Position numbers and translations under genes: made by a program
Shown: one piece after another, positions 34,237 to 43,702 of the stretch
How positions within the stretch are numbered: the first letter of the stretch is position 1
Layout of the letters: each line of letters starts with the position of its first letter
The notes under the pieces: generated by a model
The model's database searches: none
The model's input: the letters and a program-made list of their open reading frames with translations, nothing else
Told to the model about the DNA's origin: nothing
From: JBMHDW01 sp049889175
GTDB lineage: Bacteria; Pseudomonadota; Gammaproteobacteria; Comchoanobacterales; Comchoanobacteraceae
NCBI GenBank assembly: GCA_049889175.1
Contig: JBMHDW010000001.1
Location: forward strand, 62,001 to 126,000
DNA: 64,000 bases
Reading direction: 5' to 3'

Positions 34237-36366
34237 TTAGCTAAATACCTTTGGTGTATCAGATCGTAATCCTTGTGTATAAAATGGCTTTCCTTTTTTG
34301 ATCTGAAGTGCTAACATCTGATTTCCTTGCATTTTATGAGGGCTTGGAACCGCTGAACTGATTACATGCAACGTTTTTTTAGTTGATGATAGTGTTTGCA
34401 TCGCCACCGCCGCTAACATCAATGTTGAAACAACAATCGATGACTGTTGCGTCAGCAAATGATGAACCGCAACACCATAAAGCATTAATGCAATTAATTG
34501 GTATAATCCTTTTGCTTCAGTTTTTAATAAACTTCGCTCTAAATAACGCTCAAAATCTGTTCCTACTCGACTATTGAAAATACAAAAAACTGCCAAAAAG
34601 AAAGTACCATAATAATAAAAACCTGATGATAATTGTAACACGATAGCTGCTAAAAAAGTTAACATAGATAGGCTCTTGACCCTATGAAAAAAGCGAGCAC
34701 CTGACACATTTTGATGATTAGAATGACTGATTTTATTAATTTCCGCTGTACTCATCTTAGGTATAGCGGTTTGCTCAATAATTCTCTGAAAACCACTATT
34801 GTTAAATTGGCTAATTACATCCTTTAAGGCCTCTGCGTTCATAACTATTGATGTTGATCCTAGATGAGCAACGAGTGCTGCTACAATTTCTCGATCTGTA
34901 AAAAAATGTTTCAAGTATTTGATAACAGAAGTTAGGCTGCCTGATTTTAATGCCTGAAATAAAATAAGCGGATGATCAATCAAGCAATAACCCAGACGAC
35001 CAAAATAATTTAACATGAAAAGTATATTTGTTTTTTCATACCGTTCAAACCACTGCCAGTTTTTTTTCACAATATTTAGTAAAAACCATTCAATTCTCAT
35101 GAACATATTTGAATAGTGATTTTTATACAAATCAACCAATGCTTGACGCAAATTGTTTTGAGGATCATAAGGAAATAACTGGTGTGGATGGTCTTGATTA
35201 CTCTTTTGTGTCACAATTGTTGCTTTAATTTTATCGACCAAGCTAGTATCTGCTTCTGTTATATAATCCCATATAGGCATTTTTAAATTAGCAACCCATT
35301 CTTTTTGATTATTTTTATCAAGCGGCATCCACATTGGCATACCAACCATACTTACATCCATAGGTTCTATGCATCCTACTTGATTCAGCAACCTTTTTTT
35401 TCTTTCCTCATTCTCATCATCCATCACTTCGGCATGCATCACTTCGTTAATGGTTCTCTGGTTGATAGGCTGACTCTCTTCTTGGCAAGCCAATATAACT
35501 TTGAAATCTTTTGGCCCTAAATACTGTATGAGCTCCTTGACTTGCGCATCATTATATTGGTGAATAAAAAAATACAGATAGAATATTGAGATATGTTTTT
35601 TTTCAACCGCCTTTAAAATCACATCAGCAGCTTTTTTGCAATCGTGAAAAACATAAACACACATTAATACAAAATATTTAACAGGATCTTTATCAGTTCT
35701 GTCACGCCAAAAATGTTTGGACTCTAGTATTGCTTCACTGGCAAGCCATTCTCTCAAAGAACTCATGAAATTATCAATATATTCATGATATAAGTCCTCT
35801 TTATCCAAGGTCTTTTTGAAATGATTAATCAAACGACGATAACGATAAATATTCTTTGCAGTCATTGCTTTGATATTACGCCATTGAATTTCATTTTGAT
35901 CCAACGACCATAATGCAGCATAAATATTATCTTCAGACTGACCACTAGCTCCCGCTTGAGTAAAAAAGCCATCAGCCTTTTGATACCATGAGCGATCAAT
36001 AATAGTGTCACTCACGTCCATAAAACCATAATTATGCTTAAAATCGTAATACCACAAATCAACATCAAGATTTGAGCATGCATTCAAATCAACTAGAGCT
36101 CCATTAGCTCTAGTTTGGTTTGCATCTGTAATGTAGTTATCAAGTTCTTTTGGATTTATAACCTTAAATCCCTCAAATGATTTACCTTTTAAATTTAATA
36201 ACTTAAGGCCATGTTTCTTCCTGAATTCCTGAACGAGCTCGAACTTTGGCGATGAGCGCTTATCTTGAGCCGTACTGATGGGCACACCAACATCTACGCT
36301 CAAACCTTGATGAAAACCAGTGGCATTAAATGCAGATATTGATGGAGTGTCTTTGTCTTTAGGCAT
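34237..36366 (-). CDS. Unknown 709-residue protein with C-terminal membrane segments
   Basis: I recognise no family. There is no signal peptide. Residues about 1-560 are soluble, Trp/Tyr rich and mainly helical by eye, with repeated short leucine-rich helices (for example around 470-545) that may form a helical-repeat scaffold. Two or three hydrophobic segments lie near 590-690, and the last 30 residues are basic. It begins 3 bases after the ssb stop and ends 14 bases before acnA, so it is embedded in a housekeeping transcript. The plan of a large cytosolic domain with a C-terminal hairpin anchor is common among Dot/Icm effectors, but the location argues for some caution. Confidence 0.7.
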   Translation of the reverse strand: MPKDKDTPSISAFNATGFHQGLSVDVGVPISTAQDKRSSPKFELVQEFRKKHGLKLLNLKGKSFEGFKVINPKELDNYITDANQTRANGALVDLNACSNLDVDLWYYDFKHNYGFMDVSDTIIDRSWYQKADGFFTQAGASGQSEDNIYAALWSLDQNEIQWRNIKAMTAKNIYRYRRLINHFKKTLDKEDLYHEYIDNFMSSLREWLASEAILESKHFWRDRTDKDPVKYFVLMCVYVFHDCKKAADVILKAVEKKHISIFYLYFFIHQYNDAQVKELIQYLGPKDFKVILACQEESQPINQRTINEVMHAEVMDDENEERKKRLLNQVGCIEPMDVSMVGMPMWMPLDKNNQKEWVANLKMPIWDYITEADTSLVDKIKATIVTQKSNQDHPHQLFPYDPQNNLRQALVDLYKNHYSNMFMRIEWFLLNIVKKNWQWFERYEKTNILFMLNYFGRLGYCLIDHPLILFQALKSGSLTSVIKYLKHFFTDREIVAALVAHLGSTSIVMNAEALKDVISQFNNSGFQRIIEQTAIPKMSTAEINKISHSNHQNVSGARFFHRVKSLSMLTFLAAIVLQLSSGFYYYGTFFLAVFCIFNSRVGTDFERYLERSLLKTEAKGLYQLIALMLYGVAVHHLLTQQSSIVVSTLMLAAVAMQTLSSTKKTLHVISSAVPSPHKMQGNQMLALQIKKGKPFYTQGLRSDTPKVFS

Positions 36367-36369
36367 GAT

Positions 36370-36810
36370 TTAGAAAGGGATATCATCCTCAGGTATTGGA
36401 CTGGCATTTTGCGGCTCAGAAGGGGCTGAAGAACGATCTACGTTACTTTGCGGTGTTGCCATATTGTTTGAAGCTTCACCTCGAGCACCTAGCATTTTCA
36501 TTTCATCAGCTAAAATTTCAGTAGTATAACGCTCCTGCTGGTTGGCATCAGTCCATTTCCTTGTTTGCAAACGCCCTTTAATGAATAGTTGAGAGCCTTT
36601 TTTTACGTATTGTGCGGTAATTTCTGCTAGTTTATTGAAGCATACAACACGATGCCACTCGGTGCGCTCTTGTGACTCACCTGTCTCCTTATCTCGCCAA
36701 CGCTCACTAGTTGCCAAAGACATATTCGCAATTGCTTTACCATTAGATGTATATCGAACCTCAGGATCACGACCAACATTTCCCACGATGACAACCATAT
36801 TTACAGACAT
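36370..36810 (-). CDS. ssb: Single-stranded DNA-binding protein
   Basis: SSB coats single-stranded DNA in replication and repair. The 146-residue protein has an OB fold beginning VNMVVIVGNVGRDPEVRYT. It contains TEWHRVVCFNKLAEI and SQLFIKGRLQTRKW, then a Gln/Asn/Pro/Ser linker and the conserved acidic tip DDIPF that binds partner proteins. Length is normal (E. coli 178, many relatives shorter). First gene of the ssb to tolR chain. Confidence 0.96.
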   Translation of the reverse strand: MSVNMVVIVGNVGRDPEVRYTSNGKAIANMSLATSERWRDKETGESQERTEWHRVVCFNKLAEITAQYVKKGSQLFIKGRLQTRKWTDANQQERYTTEILADEMKMLGARGEASNNMATPQSNVDRSSAPSEPQNASPIPEDDIPF

Positions 36811-36837
36811 ATTGAACCTTTATTATTAACTCCATTT

Positions 36838-36865
36838 ACAATATCATAAATTTACGAGAGGTCAA
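36838..36865 (-). promoter_or_regulatory. Candidate sigma70 promoter for ssb
   Basis: Minus strand TTGACC (36860-36865), 16-base spacer, TATTGT (36838-36843), placed about 28 bases before the ssb ATG at 36810. No LexA box was recognised. Confidence 0.4.
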
Positions 36866-36883
36866 AGACTGTGTTAGGGTATT

Positions 36884-37315
36884 TCACAACCGTGAAACAG
36901 CACTGGTCATTAGATTCAGCAACCTTACATATTGCTGATAATCTTTTGCAAGCATCGAGTAAATACGATAGGTTGAGGCAGAGTAAGGTAACCTTTGTGC
37001 AACGCATTGATAACAGTGCTTGCCAGCCCTAATGTAATTCGTTTGTGGTCTGCCAATATTTAATCCTGATATTACCAAACAAGACTCTCCAATGGTCAGG
37101 ATATCACTCATTGTCATCGCTGAGTAATGACTACAATACATAAATTTACTGTACGGTTTTAATGTTAAAAGCGCCTCATCCCTCTGATAACGCAGCAACA
37201 CTTGACTTAGATATGCTTTAATATCTTGATCAATAACAAGATTAAACTGATGAACTGAATCATCAATCAGTTGACGCCAAACCTTTATTCCATCTATAAA
37301 TTTTATCATAAACAT
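36884..37315 (-). CDS. Unknown protein, about 144 residues
   Basis: No family is recognised with confidence. The ATG at 37315 (or 37309) is preferred to a TTG at 37378. The protein is a single compact domain without signal peptide or membrane helix. It contains DIKAYLSQVLLRYQRD, then GESCLVISGLNIGRP near the middle and a tyrosine-rich helical end. Two cysteines in HCYQC may matter. It is divergent from icmW, with starts about 70 bases apart. Whether it belongs to the secretion system is unknown. Confidence 0.6.
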   Translation of the reverse strand: MFMIKFIDGIKVWRQLIDDSVHQFNLVIDQDIKAYLSQVLLRYQRDEALLTLKPYSKFMYCSHYSAMTMSDILTIGESCLVISGLNIGRPQTNYIRAGKHCYQCVAQRLPYSASTYRIYSMLAKDYQQYVRLLNLMTSAVSRL

Positions 37316-37388
37316 TGTATAGCACAGAATTTTTTCAATGACATGATCTTTTTTTTGCGTTAAACTCAATTTGAGCAATGGAGTAAAT

Positions 37389-37832
37389 ATGCCACAATTT
37401 GATCTTAAAAGCGCCCATGAATATTGGTCTCAATTTCAAGACCCTTCTATCTACCAAGTTGTTTGCCTCATGGAGTCATCGGAAGATTGGACATTAGATG
37501 GTGATGCTGAACTTGAGGATGCTATTACAAGTCTTGGTTTAATACTTGATGACATGCCGCAAATGGAACTCCCCGATCTTAATAAATTTATTGAGATACT
37601 ATGTTCAGTTAAATTGTCCAGAATGCTCCGTATCTTACAAGCCATTGATGTGTGCCATCCTGGTAGTGCATCCAAAGTCATCCAGCATGCTGAGCAAAAC
37701 ATGATGACTCACGATGGGTCTAGAATATTTTCTCGTCGAAACATCATTTTTGAGCGCCTTAGACTCATGTTCCGCATTGCTCAACCAGAACGCATGAAAC
37801 TTCTCAAAAAATTATTGATCGAGGATTTATGA
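37389..37832 (+). CDS. icmW: IcmW, Dot/Icm adaptor protein
   Basis: IcmW is a small acidic cytoplasmic adaptor that, in Legionella, pairs with IcmS and presents effectors to the coupling protein complex. The 147-residue product shows clear family landmarks. These are EYWSQFQDPSIYQV near the start, ESSEDWTLDGDAELEDAI (about 29-46), RILQAIDVCHPGSASKVIQHAEQ (about 80-102) and NIIFERLRLMFRI (about 117-129). Length matches Legionella IcmW (151). The ATG at 37389 behind GGAG is preferred to the TTG at 37371. Its stop overlaps the next gene (ATGA). No icmS was found in this window. Confidence 0.93.
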   Translation: MPQFDLKSAHEYWSQFQDPSIYQVVCLMESSEDWTLDGDAELEDAITSLGLILDDMPQMELPDLNKFIEILCSVKLSRMLRILQAIDVCHPGSASKVIQHAEQNMMTHDGSRIFSRRNIIFERLRLMFRIAQPERMKLLKKLLIEDL

Positions 37833-38242
37833 GATTATTGATTTTTTTCCTGGTCACACTTTCAACTTACGCTAGTGCAATTGACTGTTCAAAACCTAAA
37901 AGTGATTATCAAGAAAAATTATGTCATGCACATGAACTTGCGTATCAAGCAAAAACATCCTCCCAAACACCTTCAAAGTCTGCTATAACATCTGAAAAAC
38001 AAAAACCATATAGCTTCGCAATCAAACCTAGTACTCAACCAGAACAAGTTTATAGACAACTCACTAAAAAAGAAAACCAATCTGATAAGACCCTAATATC
38101 AGGCTCAGTTGACAAGGCGCCACCGACAACTCATTATTCATCACACAAAACAACATCAAATAAAACGGTCATCACCCAGAAGAATACCTCCCCTCCTCTA
38201 AAACAGCAGCCAAATACCACAGGTAGAATAAGGATTTACTGA
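37829..38242 (+). CDS. Small exported protein in the icmW operon
   Basis: A 137-residue protein with a clear signal peptide (about 1-17, cleavage near ASA). Two nearby cysteines follow (CSKPKSDYQEKLC, about 20-32), then a disordered-looking Ser/Thr/Lys/Gln-rich remainder. No family is recognised. It is translationally coupled to icmW by a 4-base overlap and ends one base before the next gene. It is likely periplasmic and linked with the secretion machine through its operon. In Legionella icmW is followed directly by icmX, so this gene is an insertion relative to that order. Confidence 0.65.
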   Translation: MRLLIFFLVTLSTYASAIDCSKPKSDYQEKLCHAHELAYQAKTSSQTPSKSAITSEKQKPYSFAIKPSTQPEQVYRQLTKKENQSDKTLISGSVDKAPPTTHYSSHKTTSNKTVITQKNTSPPLKQQPNTTGRIRIY

Positions 38243-38243
38243 T

Positions 38244-39470
38244 ATGAAACGCCTCATTTTTTGTCTATTAATTGCACCACTTAGTCTTTTTAGCGATACT
38301 ATAACAAAAGAAGACATAGTCAAAGCCATTAATAGTGCTGTAAGTTCAAATACAAACCAAAATAACCCTGGAACACAATCTTTATCAAGCACAGACTCAG
38401 ATTTACAGCCTATTTTCTCATTACAGCAACAACTTGTACCCTTTCTGACGCCACTAGATATAATCAATAACAGCATACTATTGCCAAAACAAACCCCTGA
38501 AACGCCTGATTTAATCAAAAAGACTCAAAGCAACAAAAACCAGTTCTATCAAATTTATCAGAAAATAAGTTCATTTAGGCAAAAAATACAATCATGCAAA
38601 GCCAAGCCTAATCAAGATGAAAAAACATTAAGTGATTCCTGCCAAAACAATCTCAACCGTGAAAGAACAGCTTTATGTGGCAGTCAAAACCAACTAAAGG
38701 AGCTAAAAAATCTTTGCGACAAGAAAGGTATTTTACACAAAAAACTTACCAAGCCTGATCAAGTTTCCACACTTGATGTACAATTATCCAATCTTGCGCT
38801 TGTCGCCGCAGGTAAAGCTACAGAACAAACTATTAAAAAAAATAGAGACATCAAAGCCCCGAAGATCAGTGATGCCATGCAATTTCCACTCCCAAAAATG
38901 ACATTAATGAGTATGCCTAAAAGCGAAACGAACGATAATGAACTCACCATCATCAATGCAGGAGATGAATACAAACTGACACTATCAAAAGATCGATTCA
39001 AGTCAAAAAACAAGAACATTAAGCTGTCCTTAACAAAGGATAAAGCTCAAAGCATAAAGAACTACAGAACCAGTACTCTTGATGCTATAAATGTAAGAAA
39101 TGAACAATATGCCAATGCTTTGGCAATGTATTTACTCAAATCCATAATTCTTCATAAAGTTACCAAGGATATTGAACAACTATCTGAAAAAGGACCAGAC
39201 CAACAACTGATCACAAAACGAATGAGTGACTCATGGCAACAAAAAATTGCTAATGAATCTAATACCGCTGAAGCCATGAAACAAAGCATTGCACTACTAT
39301 CCGAACTTCGTTATGAACAGCTTCGTAGCTACCAGAACAATGAGCAACAATTAATCATTGCTGCCCTTAATCAAGTTGATGCAAACCAGGAACTACTTGC
39401 TCGCATCAACCAATCTGCTGGAACATTAGAACAAAAACACAGCAACCAAGCTGCTGGACAAAATACCTAA
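38244..39470 (+). CDS. Exported protein, candidate IcmX
   Basis: A 408-residue protein with a signal peptide (about 1-18). A Lys/Gln-rich segment with cysteines (about 113-160) and a long helical C-terminal half follow. The C-terminal region around 340-395 (LLSELRYEQLRS then NEQQLIIAALNQVDAN) resembles the kind of helical end seen in IcmX/TraW-type proteins. The position downstream of icmW, size and export signal also fit IcmX (Legionella 466 residues). Primary-sequence similarity could not be tested, so the symbol is withheld. IcmX is a periplasmic protein required for Dot/Icm function. Confidence 0.6.
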   Translation: MKRLIFCLLIAPLSLFSDTITKEDIVKAINSAVSSNTNQNNPGTQSLSSTDSDLQPIFSLQQQLVPFLTPLDIINNSILLPKQTPETPDLIKKTQSNKNQFYQIYQKISSFRQKIQSCKAKPNQDEKTLSDSCQNNLNRERTALCGSQNQLKELKNLCDKKGILHKKLTKPDQVSTLDVQLSNLALVAAGKATEQTIKKNRDIKAPKISDAMQFPLPKMTLMSMPKSETNDNELTIINAGDEYKLTLSKDRFKSKNKNIKLSLTKDKAQSIKNYRTSTLDAINVRNEQYANALAMYLLKSIILHKVTKDIEQLSEKGPDQQLITKRMSDSWQQKIANESNTAEAMKQSIALLSELRYEQLRSYQNNEQQLIIAALNQVDANQELLARINQSAGTLEQKHSNQAAGQNT

Positions 39471-39482
39471 GGAATGACATCA

Positions 39483-41195
39483 ATGCGCTACATCTCTATC
39501 ATCCTTTTTGTAGTTTCTCTGCAAGCTCAACCTGTATTGTCGAACCCAGAATGCAGCATTGATCCAAATAATATGAAGCAAGCATTGCAGCAATTCCTCA
39601 ATGCGTACTCTACAGAGAATACAAATACTACAAATAATCACAGTATTTCACCAATGATCCCTTTACATACAATTGCATCCATTGATCAACAATCATTCAA
39701 CCAAACCATAGCCAATGCTAAACAGTTAAAGGAATTGAATATTTTTACAAAAACCATCAAACCAGCTGTTGAAAAATGTCTGGACTTTGATCACCCAGAA
39801 AAATGCATCAATAGAGAAAACTTTACTGTTGATAAATGCCAACAACACAATCTTAGTAAAGATGATCAAGAAAGTTGTAACTTAGTTCAAGCGATTAAAC
39901 TACTGAAAGATAACCTTGGATTAATAACACGAACAAAAACATGTCTATTGGCAGACGTTGCTGACCAACCGTCCGTGCCCAAAAAAAATGCCCAAAAACC
40001 TAAAAAACCCAAAGGAACAGCTAAAACTTTTTCTTTGGACTATCATTTTCAGGGAACTAAATCCACCCCCCTTAAGTGCTATTATAAGCAAAAAGGTATG
40101 GGCTTTGATGCCATTAGCAACTACATTCGCATGATCATAAAAAACCATTGTCATCAAGATAGTGCTAATACCACCATCAAAGACTATTGTGCACATCTAA
40201 TCAACAACCTTCTCATTCTTGATACAGCCCAAATAAGTCCTGCCAATAAAGCCGATCAATGGTATGAATACATGGACAGTTTGTCTGAAATTGCAAGCAC
40301 CTATCAACAGTATTTCTATCAGCAGGTTGGCCAGCATATTTTTAACCAGATCAGTAATCAACTTCAACCTTCTCTGAGTCGTGATTTAAAACAACTCGAT
40401 ATGCAGCTAACACTGAATGCTTCTTCGGCATTGATGCAATTAAAGATTTTAGACAAAGAGTGTCCAAAACCAACAATTACATTAGCCAATGCAAATGCTG
40501 ATTCAAAACCCAGTGATACTCTAGCATTTCTGTTCCCTCCACAACTTACCGCACTAAATTCACTTGCCACTGAAAAAAGTTCACCAGGACCCATGCTAGA
40601 TGAATTCAACCGATTAGCCACTTCCTTTCTTGCTAGCGCACATTTTAACCATCAAGTTATTCAACACATAACCAACTCAAGAAGCCAGCAATACACAATG
40701 ACATTGTTGTGTGACAACAAAACTCGCATAACAGCCAAGATTACACATCATGATTGGGTCATGCTATCAGCTTACTTAAGATCTACTCAACTATACCAAG
40801 ATTATGTGACCTATCTCACAAATGAGCAACAGACGATTAATGAGTTTAACCATGCACTGGCTGAGTATCGCTATATGGCCAAGATCATTAGAGAACAGGA
40901 ACAACTTCTAGCTCAATATAAAGCCTTTGACAACCAAATAACATTACTCAAAAACAATGATCATCTAAAAGATCTTAGCCAATCAGTTGATCATGGCATT
41001 ATGAACTACATGACTGGCACAAAATTATCACACATACCACGCAGCAGAAGCACGACAACACAGCAGCCTAAAAGCCAAACCACAACCTTGAAAACCGATC
41101 AACCCAAAAATAAACATGATACAAACAAAGCAAATGATAGTGCTCATCAATTAACCAGTAATCCAATGAGCAAATCAAAATCCTATGATATGTAA
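39483..41195 (+). CDS. Large exported cysteine-containing protein in the icmW operon
   Basis: About 570 residues, with a signal peptide (about 1-21, ending VLS). Around ten cysteines are spread through residues 24-240, several in pairs, suggesting disulphides in the periplasm. A basic Lys/Pro stretch lies near 165-180. The C-terminal half is helical and Gln rich, and the last 60 residues look disordered. The ATG at 39483 is preferred over 39474 because it has better spacing from AAGGA and begins at the signal peptide. It follows the IcmX candidate by 12 bases and overlaps convergent hldE by 13. No family is recognised; a periplasmic secretion-system accessory is a reasonable guess. Confidence 0.65.
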   Translation: MRYISIILFVVSLQAQPVLSNPECSIDPNNMKQALQQFLNAYSTENTNTTNNHSISPMIPLHTIASIDQQSFNQTIANAKQLKELNIFTKTIKPAVEKCLDFDHPEKCINRENFTVDKCQQHNLSKDDQESCNLVQAIKLLKDNLGLITRTKTCLLADVADQPSVPKKNAQKPKKPKGTAKTFSLDYHFQGTKSTPLKCYYKQKGMGFDAISNYIRMIIKNHCHQDSANTTIKDYCAHLINNLLILDTAQISPANKADQWYEYMDSLSEIASTYQQYFYQQVGQHIFNQISNQLQPSLSRDLKQLDMQLTLNASSALMQLKILDKECPKPTITLANANADSKPSDTLAFLFPPQLTALNSLATEKSSPGPMLDEFNRLATSFLASAHFNHQVIQHITNSRSQQYTMTLLCDNKTRITAKITHHDWVMLSAYLRSTQLYQDYVTYLTNEQQTINEFNHALAEYRYMAKIIREQEQLLAQYKAFDNQITLLKNNDHLKDLSQSVDHGIMNYMTGTKLSHIPRSRSTTTQQPKSQTTTLKTDQPKNKHDTNKANDSAHQLTSNPMSKSKSYDM

Positions 41196-42109
41196 TCTTT
41201 TATTTCAGACCACCCAATAGATTGGTTTCGAGGATAAGAGACTGCTGTAGCACTTGCTAAATTTGCCCAAGAAAGTCGCTGCTTTATGGTTTGTTCATCC
41301 CCCCATAATGCTGCCATCATTGCCATTGAAGCATCTCCAGCTCCAGTAACGTCAACAACAGATTTAACCTTACTGGTTAAAGATATAACCTCATCATGTC
41401 CGTGCCATTGCATCCCATCTTTAGCTAAAGTAAGCCATACTAGTGGGATATGATAACGCTCCTTGAGATCGGGTATCATACTAATTGCTTCAGCCATACT
41501 TTTGGCATGACTCACCTTGAGTAACTCATCAGCATTGGGTTTGATCATAGTAGCACCTTCATATGAGACCCATGAAGCCTTTTTAGTATCCACAAAAACA
41601 GGACAACCTATCTTATTTGCCCAATTAATCCAAGCTTGATAATCATTAACGGTGCCCTTGTTATAATCGGCAATGATTAAAACATCACATTGAGGCATAA
41701 TCGTTTGAGCTTCTAATAGTAATCGATTTTCTTTACCAGAAAGATCAACATCCTGATCAGCTCTTGATATCACTTCATCACCACTCATCATACGAGTTTT
41801 TACAATGGTTTTGTCTACTATTTGACCATGCCATTCAATACCATTTCGATGACATAATGTTTTGATACGCCGTCCAGCTAGATCTTGCCCAACACTTCCC
41901 ATCAAATGGACTCGCATTCCTAATGCAGCAGCTTTAACCGCCACACTTGCACTGCCTCCAAGCTCATCAACAATACTATCAATAGAGACAATAGGTATAT
42001 CTTTCTCGGATGCTTTACGGTTAATAGATCCAAGCCAATATCGATCTAACATGGCATCACCAACAACCATGACTGTGCGCTGCTTTGTATATTGTTGCAA
42101 TGTCTTCAA
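41183..42109 (-). CDS. hldE: D-glycero-beta-D-manno-heptose-7-phosphate kinase (HldE kinase domain only)
   Basis: The kinase step makes heptose 1,7-bisphosphate for ADP-heptose, a precursor of LPS core. The 308-residue protein is a PfkB-type kinase. It has GDAMLDRYWLGSINRKASEKDIPI (about 17-40, key residues G, D, D, R), then a GGSAS substrate loop and the anion-hole signature DVTGAGDASMA near 245-255. In E. coli HldE a cytidylyltransferase domain follows; it is absent here, so another gene must supply it. The first part of the Gly-Gly-Ala-Ala loop is GGSA, a mild deviation. ATG overlaps the ruvB stop. Confidence 0.82.
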   Translation of the reverse strand: MKTLQQYTKQRTVMVVGDAMLDRYWLGSINRKASEKDIPIVSIDSIVDELGGSASVAVKAAALGMRVHLMGSVGQDLAGRRIKTLCHRNGIEWHGQIVDKTIVKTRMMSGDEVISRADQDVDLSGKENRLLLEAQTIMPQCDVLIIADYNKGTVNDYQAWINWANKIGCPVFVDTKKASWVSYEGATMIKPNADELLKVSHAKSMAEAISMIPDLKERYHIPLVWLTLAKDGMQWHGHDEVISLTSKVKSVVDVTGAGDASMAMMAALWGDEQTIKQRLSWANLASATAVSYPRNQSIGWSEIKDYIS

Positions 42110-43122
42110 AATAATTGGTCCTGCTCAGCTAATTTTAAATGTCGCATTGCCTCTTGGGTGGCAACACGTCCTCTTGATGTTCGCGCAATAAGACCTTGTT
42201 GAATTAAAAAAGGTTCAACAACATCTTCTAACGTGCCTTTCTCTTCACCAACCGAGGCACTTAAACTTTCAATGCCAACAGGCCCCTGTTGAAAGGTTGT
42301 AATAAGTGCCTCTAAATATCGACGATCTAAATCATCAAGACCGCGTTCATCAACAGCTAATGCATTTAAAGATTGATCAACTAAGTCTTCTGTTATTTCA
42401 GGCAAACCTGCCACATCCTTAAAATCTCTTACTCGCCTTAATAAGCGATTAGCAATTCTTGGAGTACCACGTGATCTGGCTGCAATGTGAAGCGCTGCTT
42501 GTTGCTGAATACCAATATTTAAAATGTTTGCAGATCTTAGAACAATCGATGCAAGATCTTCCTTTTGATAATAATCCAAACGTTGAATGATGCCAAAACG
42601 ATCTCTTAGTGGGGCTGTTAACAACCCTGCACGAGTTGTAGCGCCAACCAATGTAAACGGTGGCAAACTGACTTTAACACTTCGTGCTGCTGGGCCCTCA
42701 CCAATCATAATATCTAATTGATAATCTTCCATTGCAGGGTAAAGTATTTCCTCAACTTGAGCATTTAATCGGTGTATTTCGTCAATAAATAGAACATCAT
42801 TGGGCTGTAAGTTAGTCAATAAAGCAGCAACATCACCAGCTTTATCCAACACAGGTCCAGATGTGACTTTAATGGTTGACCCCATTTCATTGGCAATAAT
42901 ATTAGCAAGTGTTGTTTTACCCAAACCAGGTGGACCAAATATTAGAACATGATCTAATGCTTCTTGCCGCTCTTTTGCAGCTTGAATAAAAACATTCATT
43001 TGTTTTTTAACACCTGACTGACCAATGTAATCTGCTAAGTTTAATGGTCGAATAGCGCGATCGTGAGCGCCATCTTCTAATTGTGAATTGCCCGCAATCA
43101 AACGATTATTATCTTCTGTCAT
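42106..43122 (-). CDS. ruvB: Holliday junction helicase RuvB
   Basis: RuvB is the hexameric AAA+ motor for branch migration. The 338-residue protein has Walker A GPPGLGKTTLA, Walker B DEIHRL, the family stretch MIGEGPAARSVK and a sensor region GATTRAGLLTAPLRDRFG. A C-terminal winged-helix domain ends the protein. It follows ruvA by 7 bases and overlaps hldE by 4 bases. Length equals the E. coli protein. Confidence 0.97.
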   Translation of the reverse strand: MTEDNNRLIAGNSQLEDGAHDRAIRPLNLADYIGQSGVKKQMNVFIQAAKERQEALDHVLIFGPPGLGKTTLANIIANEMGSTIKVTSGPVLDKAGDVAALLTNLQPNDVLFIDEIHRLNAQVEEILYPAMEDYQLDIMIGEGPAARSVKVSLPPFTLVGATTRAGLLTAPLRDRFGIIQRLDYYQKEDLASIVLRSANILNIGIQQQAALHIAARSRGTPRIANRLLRRVRDFKDVAGLPEITEDLVDQSLNALAVDERGLDDLDRRYLEALITTFQQGPVGIESLSASVGEEKGTLEDVVEPFLIQQGLIARTSRGRVATQEAMRHLKLAEQDQLF

Positions 43123-43129
43123 GTCATCC

Positions 43130-43702
43130 TTATGGTGTTAATTGTTGTAAGGCTTGTCGTATCATGGTTTCAGTGTCACTGTCTTCAATACTTGACAATA
43201 CCTGCATGGCTTGTTTCTGATGATAACCTAGTTTTAATAAAACTGACAGTACATCCTGACGATCATGCTGATCTCCGTTAGCAACCAAAGTGACAGGCAC
43301 TTGCTCTGCCAGACCTTTTAACTCCACCAATAGCCGTTCAGCCATTTTTTTACCAACCCCTTTTGTTGCTTTAAATGCATTAGCATCTTGATGAAGCGCC
43401 GCATTTAGCAGATCATCAACACTCATAGAACCAAGAATGGCCATAGCAACTTTGGGACCTACACCTGAAATTTTGATTAAACGTTTAAATAAATCACGCT
43501 CTCGAATATGAAGAAAACCAAACAATAGCTGGTCATCCTCACGATAAATAGCTGCGGTGTGCAATACCACTTCATGATGTTGCGTGGTCAATTCTGCTAG
43601 ATCGCGTGCATGCATTTCAACGCCATAGTGAATGCCTTGAACAAAAAGAATACAGTGATCATCATGGAGTGATAACACTCGCCCTGTAAGACCTACAATC
43701 AT
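43130..43702 (-). CDS. ruvA: Holliday junction protein RuvA
   Basis: RuvA binds the four-way junction and loads RuvB. The 190-residue protein starts MIVGLTGRVL with an OB fold. Helix-hairpin-helix motifs follow: KISGVGPKVAMAIL (about 74-87) and ATKGVGKKMAERLLVELK. The flexible linker and C-terminal domain III complete it. The ATG at 43702 is chosen to match the usual start; its first bases overlap the ruvC stop. Confidence 0.95.
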   Translation of the reverse strand: MIVGLTGRVLSLHDDHCILFVQGIHYGVEMHARDLAELTTQHHEVVLHTAAIYREDDQLLFGFLHIRERDLFKRLIKISGVGPKVAMAILGSMSVDDLLNAALHQDANAFKATKGVGKKMAERLLVELKGLAEQVPVTLVANGDQHDRQDVLSVLLKLGYHQKQAMQVLSSIEDSDTETMIRQALQQLTP

